A stretch of 64,000 nt of DNA from Oceanihabitans sp. 2_MG-2023. Its GTDB lineage: Bacteria > Bacteroidota > Bacteroidia > Flavobacteriales > Flavobacteriaceae. The notes beneath the pieces are model-generated. The model made no database searches. It saw only the letters and a list, made by a program, of their open reading frames with translations, and was not told the DNA's origin. Location of the stretch: the NCBI RefSeq assembly GCF_030547245.1, contig NZ_JAUOQT010000002.1:186001-250000 (forward strand). The letters run 5' to 3'. This document shows positions 28,350 through 36,082 of this stretch, piece after piece. Position numbers and translations under genes: made by a program. Each line of letters opens with the position of its first letter. Within the stretch, counting starts at the first letter, position 1.

Positions 28350-30086
28350 TTATTCTAATCTTATATCTGAAACGGAAGCACCTGTTGGTATCATAGGAAA
28401 TACATTATCTTCCTTTTCCACACAAACTTCTAAAAAGTAAGCTTCTTTACTAGCCATCATTTCTGCAACTGCTTCTGCTAATTCTTCTCTTTTTGTAACT
28501 TTTCTTGCTCTAATATAGTATCCCTCTGCAATGGCTACGAAATTTGGATTTACCATTTCTGTAGAAGCATATCGCTTATCAAAAAACAACTGTTGCCATT
28601 GACGAACCATTCCTAAGAAATCATTATTTAAAACCACTACTTTTACTGCCGCTTTTTGTTGAAAAATAGTACCTAATTCTTGAATCGTCATTTGATAACC
28701 ACCATCACCAGAAATAGAAACCACTTCACGTTCTGGCCTTGCCATTTTTGCTCCAATAGCAGCTGGAAGACCAAATCCCATAGTACCTAATCCTCCCGAA
28801 GTAATATTACTTTTGGTTTGATTAAACTCGGCATAACGACAAGCAATCATTTGGTGCTGACCAACATCACTAACAATTGCAGCTTCTCCTTTTGACTGGA
28901 TATTTATTTGATTTAAAACTTCTCCCATTGTCAATCCTTCTTTAGTAGGATGCAAATCGTTTTTAATTACTTTTTCATACTCAACAGCATATAAATCTTT
29001 AAATTTTTGATGCCATTCTGCATGTGTATTTTTATTTATTAAAGGAAGTATTGCTTCTAAACTCGCTTTAGCATCTCCTAAAACAGCAACATCTGCTTTT
29101 ACATTTTTATTTATTTCGGCAGGATCAATTTCAAAATGAATCACTTTTGCTTGCTTTGCATAGGTTGCTAAATTTCCAGTAACCCGGTCATCAAAACGCA
29201 TTCCTATTGCTATTAAAAGATCACATTCGTTAGTTAATACATTTGGTGCATAATTACCATGCATACCAACCATTCCAATATTTAATGGGTGAGATGTTGG
29301 TATTGCTGAAGCACCTAAGATAGTCCATGCAGAAGGAATTCCTGCTTTTTCAATCACCGCTTTAAAAGCTTCTTCTGCTTCACTTAAAATAACACCTTGT
29401 CCCCATACTACTAGTGGTTTTTTAGCTGCATTAATTAGTTTTGCAGCTGCTTCTAGAGAAGATTTTTCTGTTTTAGGAATAGGATTATAACTCCTTACCC
29501 CTTTACATTTTTTATATGCAAAATCAAATTCTTCAAATTGCGCATCTTTGGTAATATCGATTAAAACAGGTCCTGGACGACCACTTTTAGCAATATAAAA
29601 TGCTTTTGCTAAAACTTCTGGAATATCGGAAGCTTTAGTTATTTGGCAGTTCCATTTAGTAACAGGTGTTGAAATACCAACAATATCTGTTTCTTGAAAT
29701 GCATCACTACCTAGTAAATGCGAAGCTACCTGACCTGTAATACAAACCAACGGCGTACTATCTATTTGCGCATCGGCAATTCCTGTAATTAAATTGGTTG
29801 CTCCTGGTCCTGAAGTTGCAATTGCAACCCCGACCTCTCCAGAAATTCTTGCATACCCTTGCGCTGCATGTGCTGCACATTGTTCATGACGTGCTAAAAC
29901 GTGATGAATTTTGTCTTGGTATTTATATAATTCGTCGTAAACAGGCATTATAGCTCCTCCTGGATAGCCATACAATACTTTTACACCTTCTTCTAAAAGA
30001 CATCTTACAACTGCTTCGCTTCCAGAGATACGAACTGCAGTAGTTGTGCTTTCTTTTTTATTTTGAATGGTTTGAGTTTCTTTCAT
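28350..30086 (-). CDS. ilvB: Acetolactate synthase large (catalytic) subunit
   Basis: ThDP- and FAD-dependent enzyme condensing pyruvate with pyruvate or 2-oxobutyrate. The catalytic Glu is in GYPGGAIMPVYDELY / ARHEQCAAHAAQGYAR, and the ThDP motif GDGGYQMTIQELGTIFQQKAAVKVVVLNN is present. An in-frame TTG at 30116 would extend the protein. The ATG at 30086 (MKETQ) gives a normal 578-residue protein and I prefer it. Second gene of the operon after ilvD. Confidence 0.95.
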   Translation of the reverse strand: MKETQTIQNKKESTTTAVRISGSEAVVRCLLEEGVKVLYGYPGGAIMPVYDELYKYQDKIHHVLARHEQCAAHAAQGYARISGEVGVAIATSGPGATNLITGIADAQIDSTPLVCITGQVASHLLGSDAFQETDIVGISTPVTKWNCQITKASDIPEVLAKAFYIAKSGRPGPVLIDITKDAQFEEFDFAYKKCKGVRSYNPIPKTEKSSLEAAAKLINAAKKPLVVWGQGVILSEAEEAFKAVIEKAGIPSAWTILGASAIPTSHPLNIGMVGMHGNYAPNVLTNECDLLIAIGMRFDDRVTGNLATYAKQAKVIHFEIDPAEINKNVKADVAVLGDAKASLEAILPLINKNTHAEWHQKFKDLYAVEYEKVIKNDLHPTKEGLTMGEVLNQINIQSKGEAAIVSDVGQHQMIACRYAEFNQTKSNITSGGLGTMGFGLPAAIGAKMARPEREVVSISGDGGYQMTIQELGTIFQQKAAVKVVVLNNDFLGMVRQWQQLFFDKRYASTEMVNPNFVAIAEGYYIRARKVTKREELAEAVAEMMASKEAYFLEVCVEKEDNVFPMIPTGASVSDIRLE

Positions 30087-30105
30087 CTCATTTATTTTAT
30101 TTGAT

Positions 30106-30126
30106 ATCCTTCGCAAAGCTTAGGAT
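30106..30126. repeat. Small dyad in the ilvD-ilvB gap
   Basis: ATCCT and AGGAT flank TTCGCAAAGCT, a degenerate relative of the ATTCCTGC/GAAAGC palindromes. Arms are short, so this is a weak call. Confidence 0.35.
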
Positions 30127-30186
30127 GAGATTTTTGTTCCATTTTTAATTGCATCAATACAATTACAATCTGCCTTGGCAGAGGTT

Positions 30187-31866
30187 TTACGCATCAGTAA
30201 CACATCCTTTTGAAGCAGATGCCACTGTTTTTGCGTATTTATATAAAATTCCTTTTTTATGTTTTAATGGTGGAGCAATCCATGTAGCTTTTCTTTCTGC
30301 TAATTCTTCATCAGAAATTAAAACGTTTATAGAATTGTCTTCTGCACTAATTTTTATTTTATCTCCGGTTTTTAAAATAGCTATAGTTCCTCCAGACTGA
30401 GCTTCTGGTGTAATATGACCTACAACAAAACCATGTGTACCTCCAGAAAAACGTCCATCGGTAATTAATGCTACAGATTTACCTAAACCTGCTCCCATTA
30501 TTAAGGATGTTGGTTTTAACATTTCTGGCATTCCTGGACCTCCTTTTGGACCAACATACCTAATGACGACTACATCTCCTTTCTCAACTTCTCCATTAGA
30601 AATTCCTGTATTTGCTTCTTGTTCACCATTATAAACCACGGCTTTTCCTTCAAACAGCAAACCTTCATTTCCTGAAATTTTTGCTACTGCCCCTTCTGTT
30701 GCAAGGTTTCCATAAATAATTTGAATATTCCCAGAAGACTTTAATGCTTTATCTTTAGGATAAATAACATCTTGTTCTTCAAACTCCATTGCTTCAACGC
30801 CTGCTAAATTTTCTGCTAATGTTTTTCCGGTAACGGTTAAACAATCCCCATGTAAATAGCCATTATCTAATAGGTATTTCATAATTGCTGGTGTACCACC
30901 AACGCTATGCACATCTTCCATTAAATATTTTCCTGACGGTTTTAAATCAGCAATTAAAGGCGTTCTATCACTTACGCGTTGAAAATCTTCTAAAGTAAAC
31001 TCAATATCTGCTGCATGTGCGATTGCTAAAAAGTGTAGTACAGCATTGGTAGAACCACCTAAAGCATTTACTAAAGCAATTGCATTTTCTAAAGATTTTT
31101 TAGAAATAATATCTAAAGGCTTTAAATCCAGTTCTAATAAATTTTTAATTGCTAAAGCTGTTCTTTCTGATTCTGATAATTTATTCGGATTCTCTGCTGG
31201 AATGGAAGAATTATAAGGCAAAGCAAAACCCATACATTCGATAGCAGAAGCCATTGTATTTGCTGTGTACATACCACCACAGGCTCCAGCACCAGGAATA
31301 GCTCTTTTAATAATTTCTCTATATTCTTCTTCGTCAATTTCTCCTGCTACTTTTTGCCCCAAAGCCTCAAAAGCCGAAACAACGTTAAGCTTTCTTCCTT
31401 TATAATTCCCAGAAGCAATAGTACCTCCATACATCATAATAGAAGGACGATTTAGGCGTAACATTGCGATTACTGCCCCAGGCATATTTTTATCACATCC
31501 AACCACAGAAATTAATGCATCGTAACTTTGCGCATTCATAACGGTTTCTATCGAATCTGCAATAATATCCCTAGAAGCTAAGGAATAATTCATTCCTGAA
31601 GTCCCCATAGAAATACCATCTGAAACACCAATAGTATTAAACCCTAAACCTACTAAACCTGCAATTTTACATTCAATTTTAACTTCTCCAGCCAATCCAT
31701 TTAAATGCATATTACATGGATTACCATCGTAACCAGTACTTGCAATACCAACCTGAGCTTTCTGCATGTCTTCATCTGTCAAGCCTACTGCATAAAGCAT
31801 AGCTTGAGATGCTGGTTGCGATTCATCTTGTGTTAATCTTTTACTGTGTTTGTTTAATTCGCTCAT
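30187..31866 (-). CDS. ilvD: Dihydroxy-acid dehydratase
   Basis: Iron-sulfur enzyme dehydrating dihydroxy acids to the 2-oxo acids that precede valine and isoleucine. The cluster cysteines are in [21 protein letters not shown] and [12 protein letters not shown], and the C-terminal [12 protein letters not shown] motif is intact. A TTG at 31881 would add five residues; the ATG at 31866 (MSELNKHS) is the likelier start, giving 559 residues. It is first in the operon ilvD-B-N-C-A-gapN, transcribed away from metK. Confidence 0.95.
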   Translation of the reverse strand: MSELNKHSKRLTQDESQPASQAMLYAVGLTDEDMQKAQVGIASTGYDGNPCNMHLNGLAGEVKIECKIAGLVGLGFNTIGVSDGISMGTSGMNYSLASRDIIADSIETVMNAQSYDALISVVGCDKNMPGAVIAMLRLNRPSIMMYGGTIASGNYKGRKLNVVSAFEALGQKVAGEIDEEEYREIIKRAIPGAGACGGMYTANTMASAIECMGFALPYNSSIPAENPNKLSESERTALAIKNLLELDLKPLDIISKKSLENAIALVNALGGSTNAVLHFLAIAHAADIEFTLEDFQRVSDRTPLIADLKPSGKYLMEDVHSVGGTPAIMKYLLDNGYLHGDCLTVTGKTLAENLAGVEAMEFEEQDVIYPKDKALKSSGNIQIIYGNLATEGAVAKISGNEGLLFEGKAVVYNGEQEANTGISNGEVEKGDVVVIRYVGPKGGPGMPEMLKPTSLIMGAGLGKSVALITDGRFSGGTHGFVVGHITPEAQSGGTIAILKTGDKIKISAEDNSINVLISDEELAERKATWIAPPLKHKKGILYKYAKTVASASKGCVTDA

Positions 31867-32126
31867 ATTTTTTTTATACAAATTATATTTGCGAGAACTA
31901 AATTAGTGGTTTACTGTTTTCTATATCTAATTATTCGTTTTACCTAGCTAAATCCAATAGTAATATTAAAATATTAAACTGTTGATTTACAAGCTGTTAC
32001 CGGTAAATATGTATGATGTTCAATTCTTTATTTTTTTTATTAAGCACCTTATTGTTTATTAATTTTAATCTAGTTCGTTGTTTTATATGGTTAAAGGAAC
32101 TTAACTTTTACTTAAAAAACTTAAAA

Positions 32127-32160
32127 TTGGTATGTGTTCCGTTTTATTTTTCTACTTTTG
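32127..32160 (+). promoter_or_regulatory. metK promoter (TTG -33 / TACTTTTG -7)
   Basis: TTG at 32127-32129 and TACTTTTG at 32153-32160 (TAnnTTTG), spaced 23 bp, match the Bacteroidota promoter. Transcription would start near 32167, just before the riboswitch. Confidence 0.75.
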
Positions 32161-32171
32161 TCTCATTAAAT

Positions 32172-32226
32172 ATTAAGAGGAAAAATTTGTCTGATTGCAA
32201 CCTCATAAAAAAAATGCTAAAGCAGT
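32172..32226 (+). ncRNA. SAM-II riboswitch upstream of metK
   Basis: The sequence folds as the SAM-II H-type pseudoknot. P1: GAGG (32177-32180) pairs with CCTC (32201-32204). P2: CTG (32191-32193) pairs with CAG (32223-32225) and GCA (32197-32199) with TGC (32215-32217). The family's conserved ATTGCA before the P1 3' strand and the GCTAAAG 3' segment are both present. SAM-II is known from Bacteroidota and Alphaproteobacteria upstream of methionine and SAM genes, where bound SAM lowers expression. Here it lies about 75 nt before metK, giving end-product control of SAM synthetase. Confidence 0.9.
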
Positions 32227-32299
32227 AAGTTATTCACTTCTCTAGCGACCAAGCAATCCAACAAATTTATAATTAAACTATAATTTAAAATTAGGATTT

Positions 32300-33556
32300 A
32301 TGCCATATTTATTTACTTCTGAAAGCGTATCAGAAGGACATCCAGATAAAGTAGCAGACCAAATAAGTGATGCTTTAATTGATCATTTTTTAGCTTTTGA
32401 TTCAGAGTCTAAAGTTGCATGCGAAACATTAGTCACCACTGGTCAAGTTGTACTTGCTGGAGAAGTAAAATCGAACACCTATTTAGACGTACAAAAAATT
32501 GCACGTGATACCATAAACAAAATTGGTTATACGAAAAGCGACTATATGTTTGACGGGAACTCTTGTGGTGTTTTTTCTGCTATACACGAACAGTCTGATG
32601 ACATTAACCGTGGTGTAGACAGAGCTAGCAAAGAAGAACAGGGAGCAGGAGACCAAGGAATGATGTTTGGTTATGCAACAAACGAAACCGAAAACTATAT
32701 GCCTTTAGCATTAGATCTTTCACATAAGATTATGTTTGAACTTGCTGAATTAAGAAGAGAAAACAAAGAAATCACCTATTTACGTCCAGATTCTAAAAGT
32801 CAGGTAACTATTGAATATAGTGATGATAATGTACCACAGCGAATCGAAGCTATTGTTGTATCTACACAACATGATGATTTTGATGCAAATGACGATGTGA
32901 TGCTAACAAAAATTAGAAAAGATATTGTAGCAATATTAATTCCTAGAGTGATTGCCAAATTACCAGAAAACATACAAGCTCTTTTTAATGATGATATTAA
33001 ATATCACATTAACCCAACAGGTAAATTTGTTATTGGTGGACCTCATGGTGACACAGGACTTACAGGAAGAAAAATTATTGTAGATACATATGGTGGTAAA
33101 GGCGCCCATGGTGGAGGAGCTTTTTCTGGCAAAGACCCAAGCAAGGTAGACCGAAGTGCTGCTTATGCAACAAGGCATATTGCAAAAAATTTAGTTGCAG
33201 CAGGAATTTGTGACGAAATTCTAGTACAGGTAAGTTATGCTATTGGTGTTGTAGAACCAATGGGGATTTTTGTAGACACTTATGGTACTTGCCCTTTTAA
33301 TATGACAGATGGAGAAATCGCTAATAAGATTTCTGAAATTTTTGATATGCGTCCTTCTGCTATTGAAACGCGTTTAAAATTAAGAAACCCTATGTATGGT
33401 GAAACTGCTGCATATGGACATATGGGAAGAGTAAATGAAACAGTAAGAAAAACATTCTCACAACCAAACGGAGATGATCTAACTATGGATGTCGAATTAT
33501 TTACATGGGAAAAATTAGATTATGTAGAGCAAGTAAAAACTGCCTTTGAGTTGTAA
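32300..33556 (+). CDS. metK: S-adenosylmethionine synthetase
   Basis: 418 residues. Makes SAM from methionine and ATP, releasing phosphate and pyrophosphate. The N-terminal [17 protein letters not shown], the [12 protein letters not shown] signature and the [19 protein letters not shown] signature are intact. It is a single-gene unit with its own promoter, SAM-II riboswitch and terminator. Confidence 0.97.
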   Translation: MPYLFTSESVSEGHPDKVADQISDALIDHFLAFDSESKVACETLVTTGQVVLAGEVKSNTYLDVQKIARDTINKIGYTKSDYMFDGNSCGVFSAIHEQSDDINRGVDRASKEEQGAGDQGMMFGYATNETENYMPLALDLSHKIMFELAELRRENKEITYLRPDSKSQVTIEYSDDNVPQRIEAIVVSTQHDDFDANDDVMLTKIRKDIVAILIPRVIAKLPENIQALFNDDIKYHINPTGKFVIGGPHGDTGLTGRKIIVDTYGGKGAHGGGAFSGKDPSKVDRSAAYATRHIAKNLVAAGICDEILVQVSYAIGVVEPMGIFVDTYGTCPFNMTDGEIANKISEIFDMRPSAIETRLKLRNPMYGETAAYGHMGRVNETVRKTFSQPNGDDLTMDVELFTWEKLDYVEQVKTAFEL

Positions 33557-33577
33557 AAATCTCGATTATATCATTTC

Positions 33578-33611
33578 AAAAAGCCTCTAATTTTATTAGC
33601 GGCTTTTTTTT
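33578..33611 (+). terminator. metK terminator
   Basis: AAAAAGCC-TCTAAT / ATTAGC-GGCTTTTT hairpin followed by T8, about 20 bp after the metK stop codon. Confidence 0.85.
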
Positions 33612-33683
33612 ATCTAACAATCACGCATTTACACGCTTAAGCACTTGATTAATAAATGATAAACATAGCTATTATTTATTTAA

Positions 33684-34058
33684 ATGCTACGCAAACAATT
33701 AGCGGCTCTGCATTTTGGATCGCAAGCGAACTATTTAGATGTTCCAGAATCGTTAACCAAGTACATGGACTGGTCACTTCAGTCATTTAATACTGGTTAC
33801 CATGCATGCCTATAAATTACATTATGATTTGAGAGATGTACAACGAAAAAATTAGAAAACCTTCGCAATTGATTCCTGGTAAAAACAGTGATATATTTAT
33901 TGTTGGCGAACCTATTCTAAGGATCAAGCTTGGGTAGAAGTTGCTTTTTGCACTACAGAATCTGTACTAAACGACTTTTTGGTATCGATCCAATTATAGA
34001 CACCGAACACTATCCTTTTACTTGGAAAGAAAAATATGTTAAAAAACAAATAAATTAA
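33684..34058 (+). pseudogene. Decayed C-terminal fragment of a flavin-dependent amine oxidase
   Basis: Translation in one frame gives ...GSQANYLDVPESL...NTGYHACL then a stop. Restoring single missing bases near 33809, 33830, 33913 and 33983 gives GYHAWPINYNYDLRDVQRK and IVGEPYSKDQAWVEGAF-like text (one codon reads Val for Gly), ending at TAA 34056-34058. The GE-YS--Q-WVEGA block is the C-terminal FAD-binding signature of flavin monoamine oxidases. The N-terminal two thirds are absent. At least four frameshifts show it is not functional. Confidence 0.75.
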
Positions 34059-34166
34059 AACAGCTTACCAAGCTATAAAACTTTAGATAACAAACAGATA
34101 CCTCGAAGAAATTTAGTTCGCTAAATTTAAAAGCTAATTTTTTATAAAAAAGACCTAATTATATAG

Positions 34167-34196
34167 TTGAAAAAATATAAAACTTAAATATATTTG
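34167..34196 (+). promoter_or_regulatory. tRNA-Tyr promoter
   Basis: TTG (34167-34169), 19 bp, TATATTTG (34189-34196): an exact Bacteroidota -33/-7 pair ending 11 bp before the mature tRNA. Confidence 0.85.
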
Positions 34197-34207
34197 GCGT
34201 CACGTTT

Positions 34208-34289
34208 GGGGAGATACTCAAGCGGCCAACGAGGACAGACTGTAACTCTGTTGTTTTTAACTTCGCAGGTTCGAATCCTGCTCTCCCCA
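34208..34289 (+). tRNA. tRNA-Tyr (anticodon GTA)
   Basis: Acceptor stem GGGGAGA pairs with TCTCCCC, with A as discriminator. The anticodon arm is ACAGA-CTGTAAC-TCTGT with anticodon GTA. A long variable arm follows (class II, as expected for tyrosine), and the T arm is GCAGGTTCGAATCCTGC. CCA is not encoded (the next base is C then T). Confidence 0.97.
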
Positions 34290-34299
34290 CTTTAACTTG

Positions 34300-34333
34300 A
34301 AAAGTTTGCATATTTTATGCAAACTTTTTTTTT
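34300..34333 (+). terminator. Terminator after tRNA-Tyr
   Basis: AAAGTTTGCATA / TATGCAAACTTT perfect hairpin with a TTT loop and T9, 11 bp after the tRNA. The rest of the 239 bp up to the next gene shows nothing I can name. Confidence 0.9.
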
Positions 34334-34528
34334 GAGATAAAACCAAAATTTATTTAAGATTTGGTTTAGAGGAAAACCAGAAAGACCATATGTAAGCAAT
34401 GCTCTTTTTATATTCACGAAATAGCTTAAAGAACATCCAATCTAACTCTTTGAAAATCACGTAATAACACCTGAAAATATCTAACTCATTTATAATAAAT
34501 TCGTTAGTACAACTAACATCTAAATATT

Positions 34529-35926
34529 ATGAAACGAATAAACACCATATTTGGGGTGGCCACATCTGTAATTTTAGCAGTACCTATTGGATATTATGCT
34601 TTTAATAACGAATCTATTATAGCACCACAGGAAGAAAAAAACATTGTTATTCTAGACTCTACAAGTATTTCAAAAAAATCTAATACATTCTTAGTAATAT
34701 CCGACACACATTTACATAGTGAATGGACACAAGCTGAGGTGGTACAAAATGGCAACGAGGCAGATACAGGTAATGATTTATGGGATATTTCTTTAACAAA
34801 ATTTACAAATATAATTTCTGGAGCATCTAAACAACCAAAACCGGATTATGTTATTCTATTAGGTGATTTACCATGGCATGCCTATCCAACTGACAAAACA
34901 TCTTTATCCTCTGCTAGAAAAAACACAGGCAAAGTATTAAGTCATCTTCGCAATGCAGCACAAATAGCCAATGTTCCATTAATATATGCTCCAGGAAATA
35001 ATGATTCTTGGAGTGGAGACTATAGAGCTTTTACTGCTCCAAATGGAGATACTCCTTTTGCTTTAGATAGTCTTGGTGTAAAAAACTGGCCAGTTATTAA
35101 TAGTGGCACTTGCGGCTTAGGGAAAGCAAAGGCATGTGTAGCAGATAATACTAGAGGAGATTTAGGTTGTTACGCGGTATATCCTTTAGGAAAAGACGGA
35201 GGTATACGCTTAATTATTTTAAATAGTGTAATGTTTAAATACGCTCATCATAATTCGAACCATTTACATTATTATGGAAAGCCTGGAGAACAGGCAAAAG
35301 ATATTAAAAATCAAATGGATTGGTTTACAAAACAATTTACGGAAGGAAGTACGGAAGATGCTATTATGATTGGCATGCATATTCCTCCGGGAATTGATGG
35401 TCATGGAGGTTCTGAAATTTGGGATACAGACATTACCTATAATGGCAAAAACATAAAAGATGCATTCCTAGATATTGTTGCAGAAAACAAAGACAGAATT
35501 GTAGGTGCATTGACAAGCCATACACATTTAGATGGATTGCGTAAAATGATGTACAAAGACAAAAACGATAGTTTACAGTTTAGTGATTTAATAGTTTCTA
35601 TTCCTGCAATTACACCTAGAAATGGCAACAACCCTTCTTTTAAACAATTTAATTATGATGCTGTTAATCATGAATGGATGAACTTTAAAACTATTAACCA
35701 CGACTATTGGCCATCTAAAACCGTTGGATCTGTATGGAAAGAAGGCAAGTTGGTGTCTTTTAATAATACATTTAAAGGAGATACTTTATCAACTATGACA
35801 AAGCGCTTAGATACTTTAAGTTTTGCAAGGCTATTAAATAATGTAACTAGCATTTATAAAGCTGGTGGAAATGCAGCAAACCCTAATGAGGTTATTAAAA
35901 CACTTATTGTAGCTCCAAGTAATTGA
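34529..35926 (+). CDS. Secreted or membrane-anchored calcineurin-like phosphoesterase (acid-sphingomyelinase-like)
   Basis: 465 residues. The N-terminus has one hydrophobic segment (about 8-25) serving as signal or anchor. Two-metal phosphoesterase motifs follow in order: DTHLH (D59, H61), LLGDLPWH, PGNNDSW, GMHIPPG and SHTHLDG. The wide spacing and the NCxx-type cysteines (GTCGLGKAKACV) resemble acid-sphingomyelinase-like enzymes, so a phosphodiester in the periplasm or outside the cell is the probable substrate. A terminator follows. The true substrate cannot be read from the sequence. Confidence 0.8.
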   Translation: MKRINTIFGVATSVILAVPIGYYAFNNESIIAPQEEKNIVILDSTSISKKSNTFLVISDTHLHSEWTQAEVVQNGNEADTGNDLWDISLTKFTNIISGASKQPKPDYVILLGDLPWHAYPTDKTSLSSARKNTGKVLSHLRNAAQIANVPLIYAPGNNDSWSGDYRAFTAPNGDTPFALDSLGVKNWPVINSGTCGLGKAKACVADNTRGDLGCYAVYPLGKDGGIRLIILNSVMFKYAHHNSNHLHYYGKPGEQAKDIKNQMDWFTKQFTEGSTEDAIMIGMHIPPGIDGHGGSEIWDTDITYNGKNIKDAFLDIVAENKDRIVGALTSHTHLDGLRKMMYKDKNDSLQFSDLIVSIPAITPRNGNNPSFKQFNYDAVNHEWMNFKTINHDYWPSKTVGSVWKEGKLVSFNNTFKGDTLSTMTKRLDTLSFARLLNNVTSIYKAGGNAANPNEVIKTLIVAPSN

Positions 35927-35935
35927 TTAAAGCAC

Positions 35936-35972
35936 AAAAAAAAGCCTTCTTTGTTTTAAGAAGGCTTTTTTT
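35936..35972 (+). terminator. Terminator of the phosphoesterase gene
   Basis: AAAAAAGCCTTCTT / AAGAAGGCTTTTTT hairpin with a TGTTT loop, 10 bp after the stop codon. It abuts repeat copy 3. Confidence 0.9.
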
Positions 35973-36070
35973 GCGTTAGGGATGGAAGTGGCATCCTTTT
36001 GTTTTTACAAAAGATATAACGTACAGCCCGACGCTACGTAGCTTTTTTTTTAGCGAAGTAGGGTAACGCC
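35973..36070 (+). repeat. Flavobacterial intergenic repeat, copy 3
   Basis: Starts GCGTTAGGGATGGAAG, has GAAGTGGCATCCTTTT and AAAAGATATAACG, and ends GGGTAACGCC. A second stem, GCTACGTAGCTTT / AGCGAAGTAG, replaces the GAAAGCGCG block of copies 1 and 2. It lies directly between a terminator and the stop codon of a convergent gene. Confidence 0.8.
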
Positions 36071-36082
36071 CAAATTATTATT

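Larger units (their letters stand above)
31867..32299. other. Divergent control region between ilvD and metK
   Basis: 433 bp. The metK side holds a promoter and SAM-II riboswitch (listed separately). The ilvD side is AT-rich with a near-miss -7 box (TATAATTTG, one base too long) about 25 nt before the ilvD start, and a perfect 10-bp palindrome TTACCGGTAA at 31997-32006 that could be an operator. I see no leader peptide rich in Ile, Leu or Val. Confidence 0.6.

Noticed and set aside
30087-30116. Upstream TTG start for ilvB
   Set aside because: The ATG at 30086 gives the normal length, and the extension lies in a dyad remnant.
31867-31996. Attenuator or T-box leader for the ilv operon
   Set aside because: No leader peptide rich in branched-chain codons, no competing stems or T-box consensus seen.
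32013-32228. 71-codon open frame upstream of metK
   Set aside because: It spans the promoter and SAM-II riboswitch, has no recognisable product and starts in AT-rich DNA; the RNA interpretation is far better supported.
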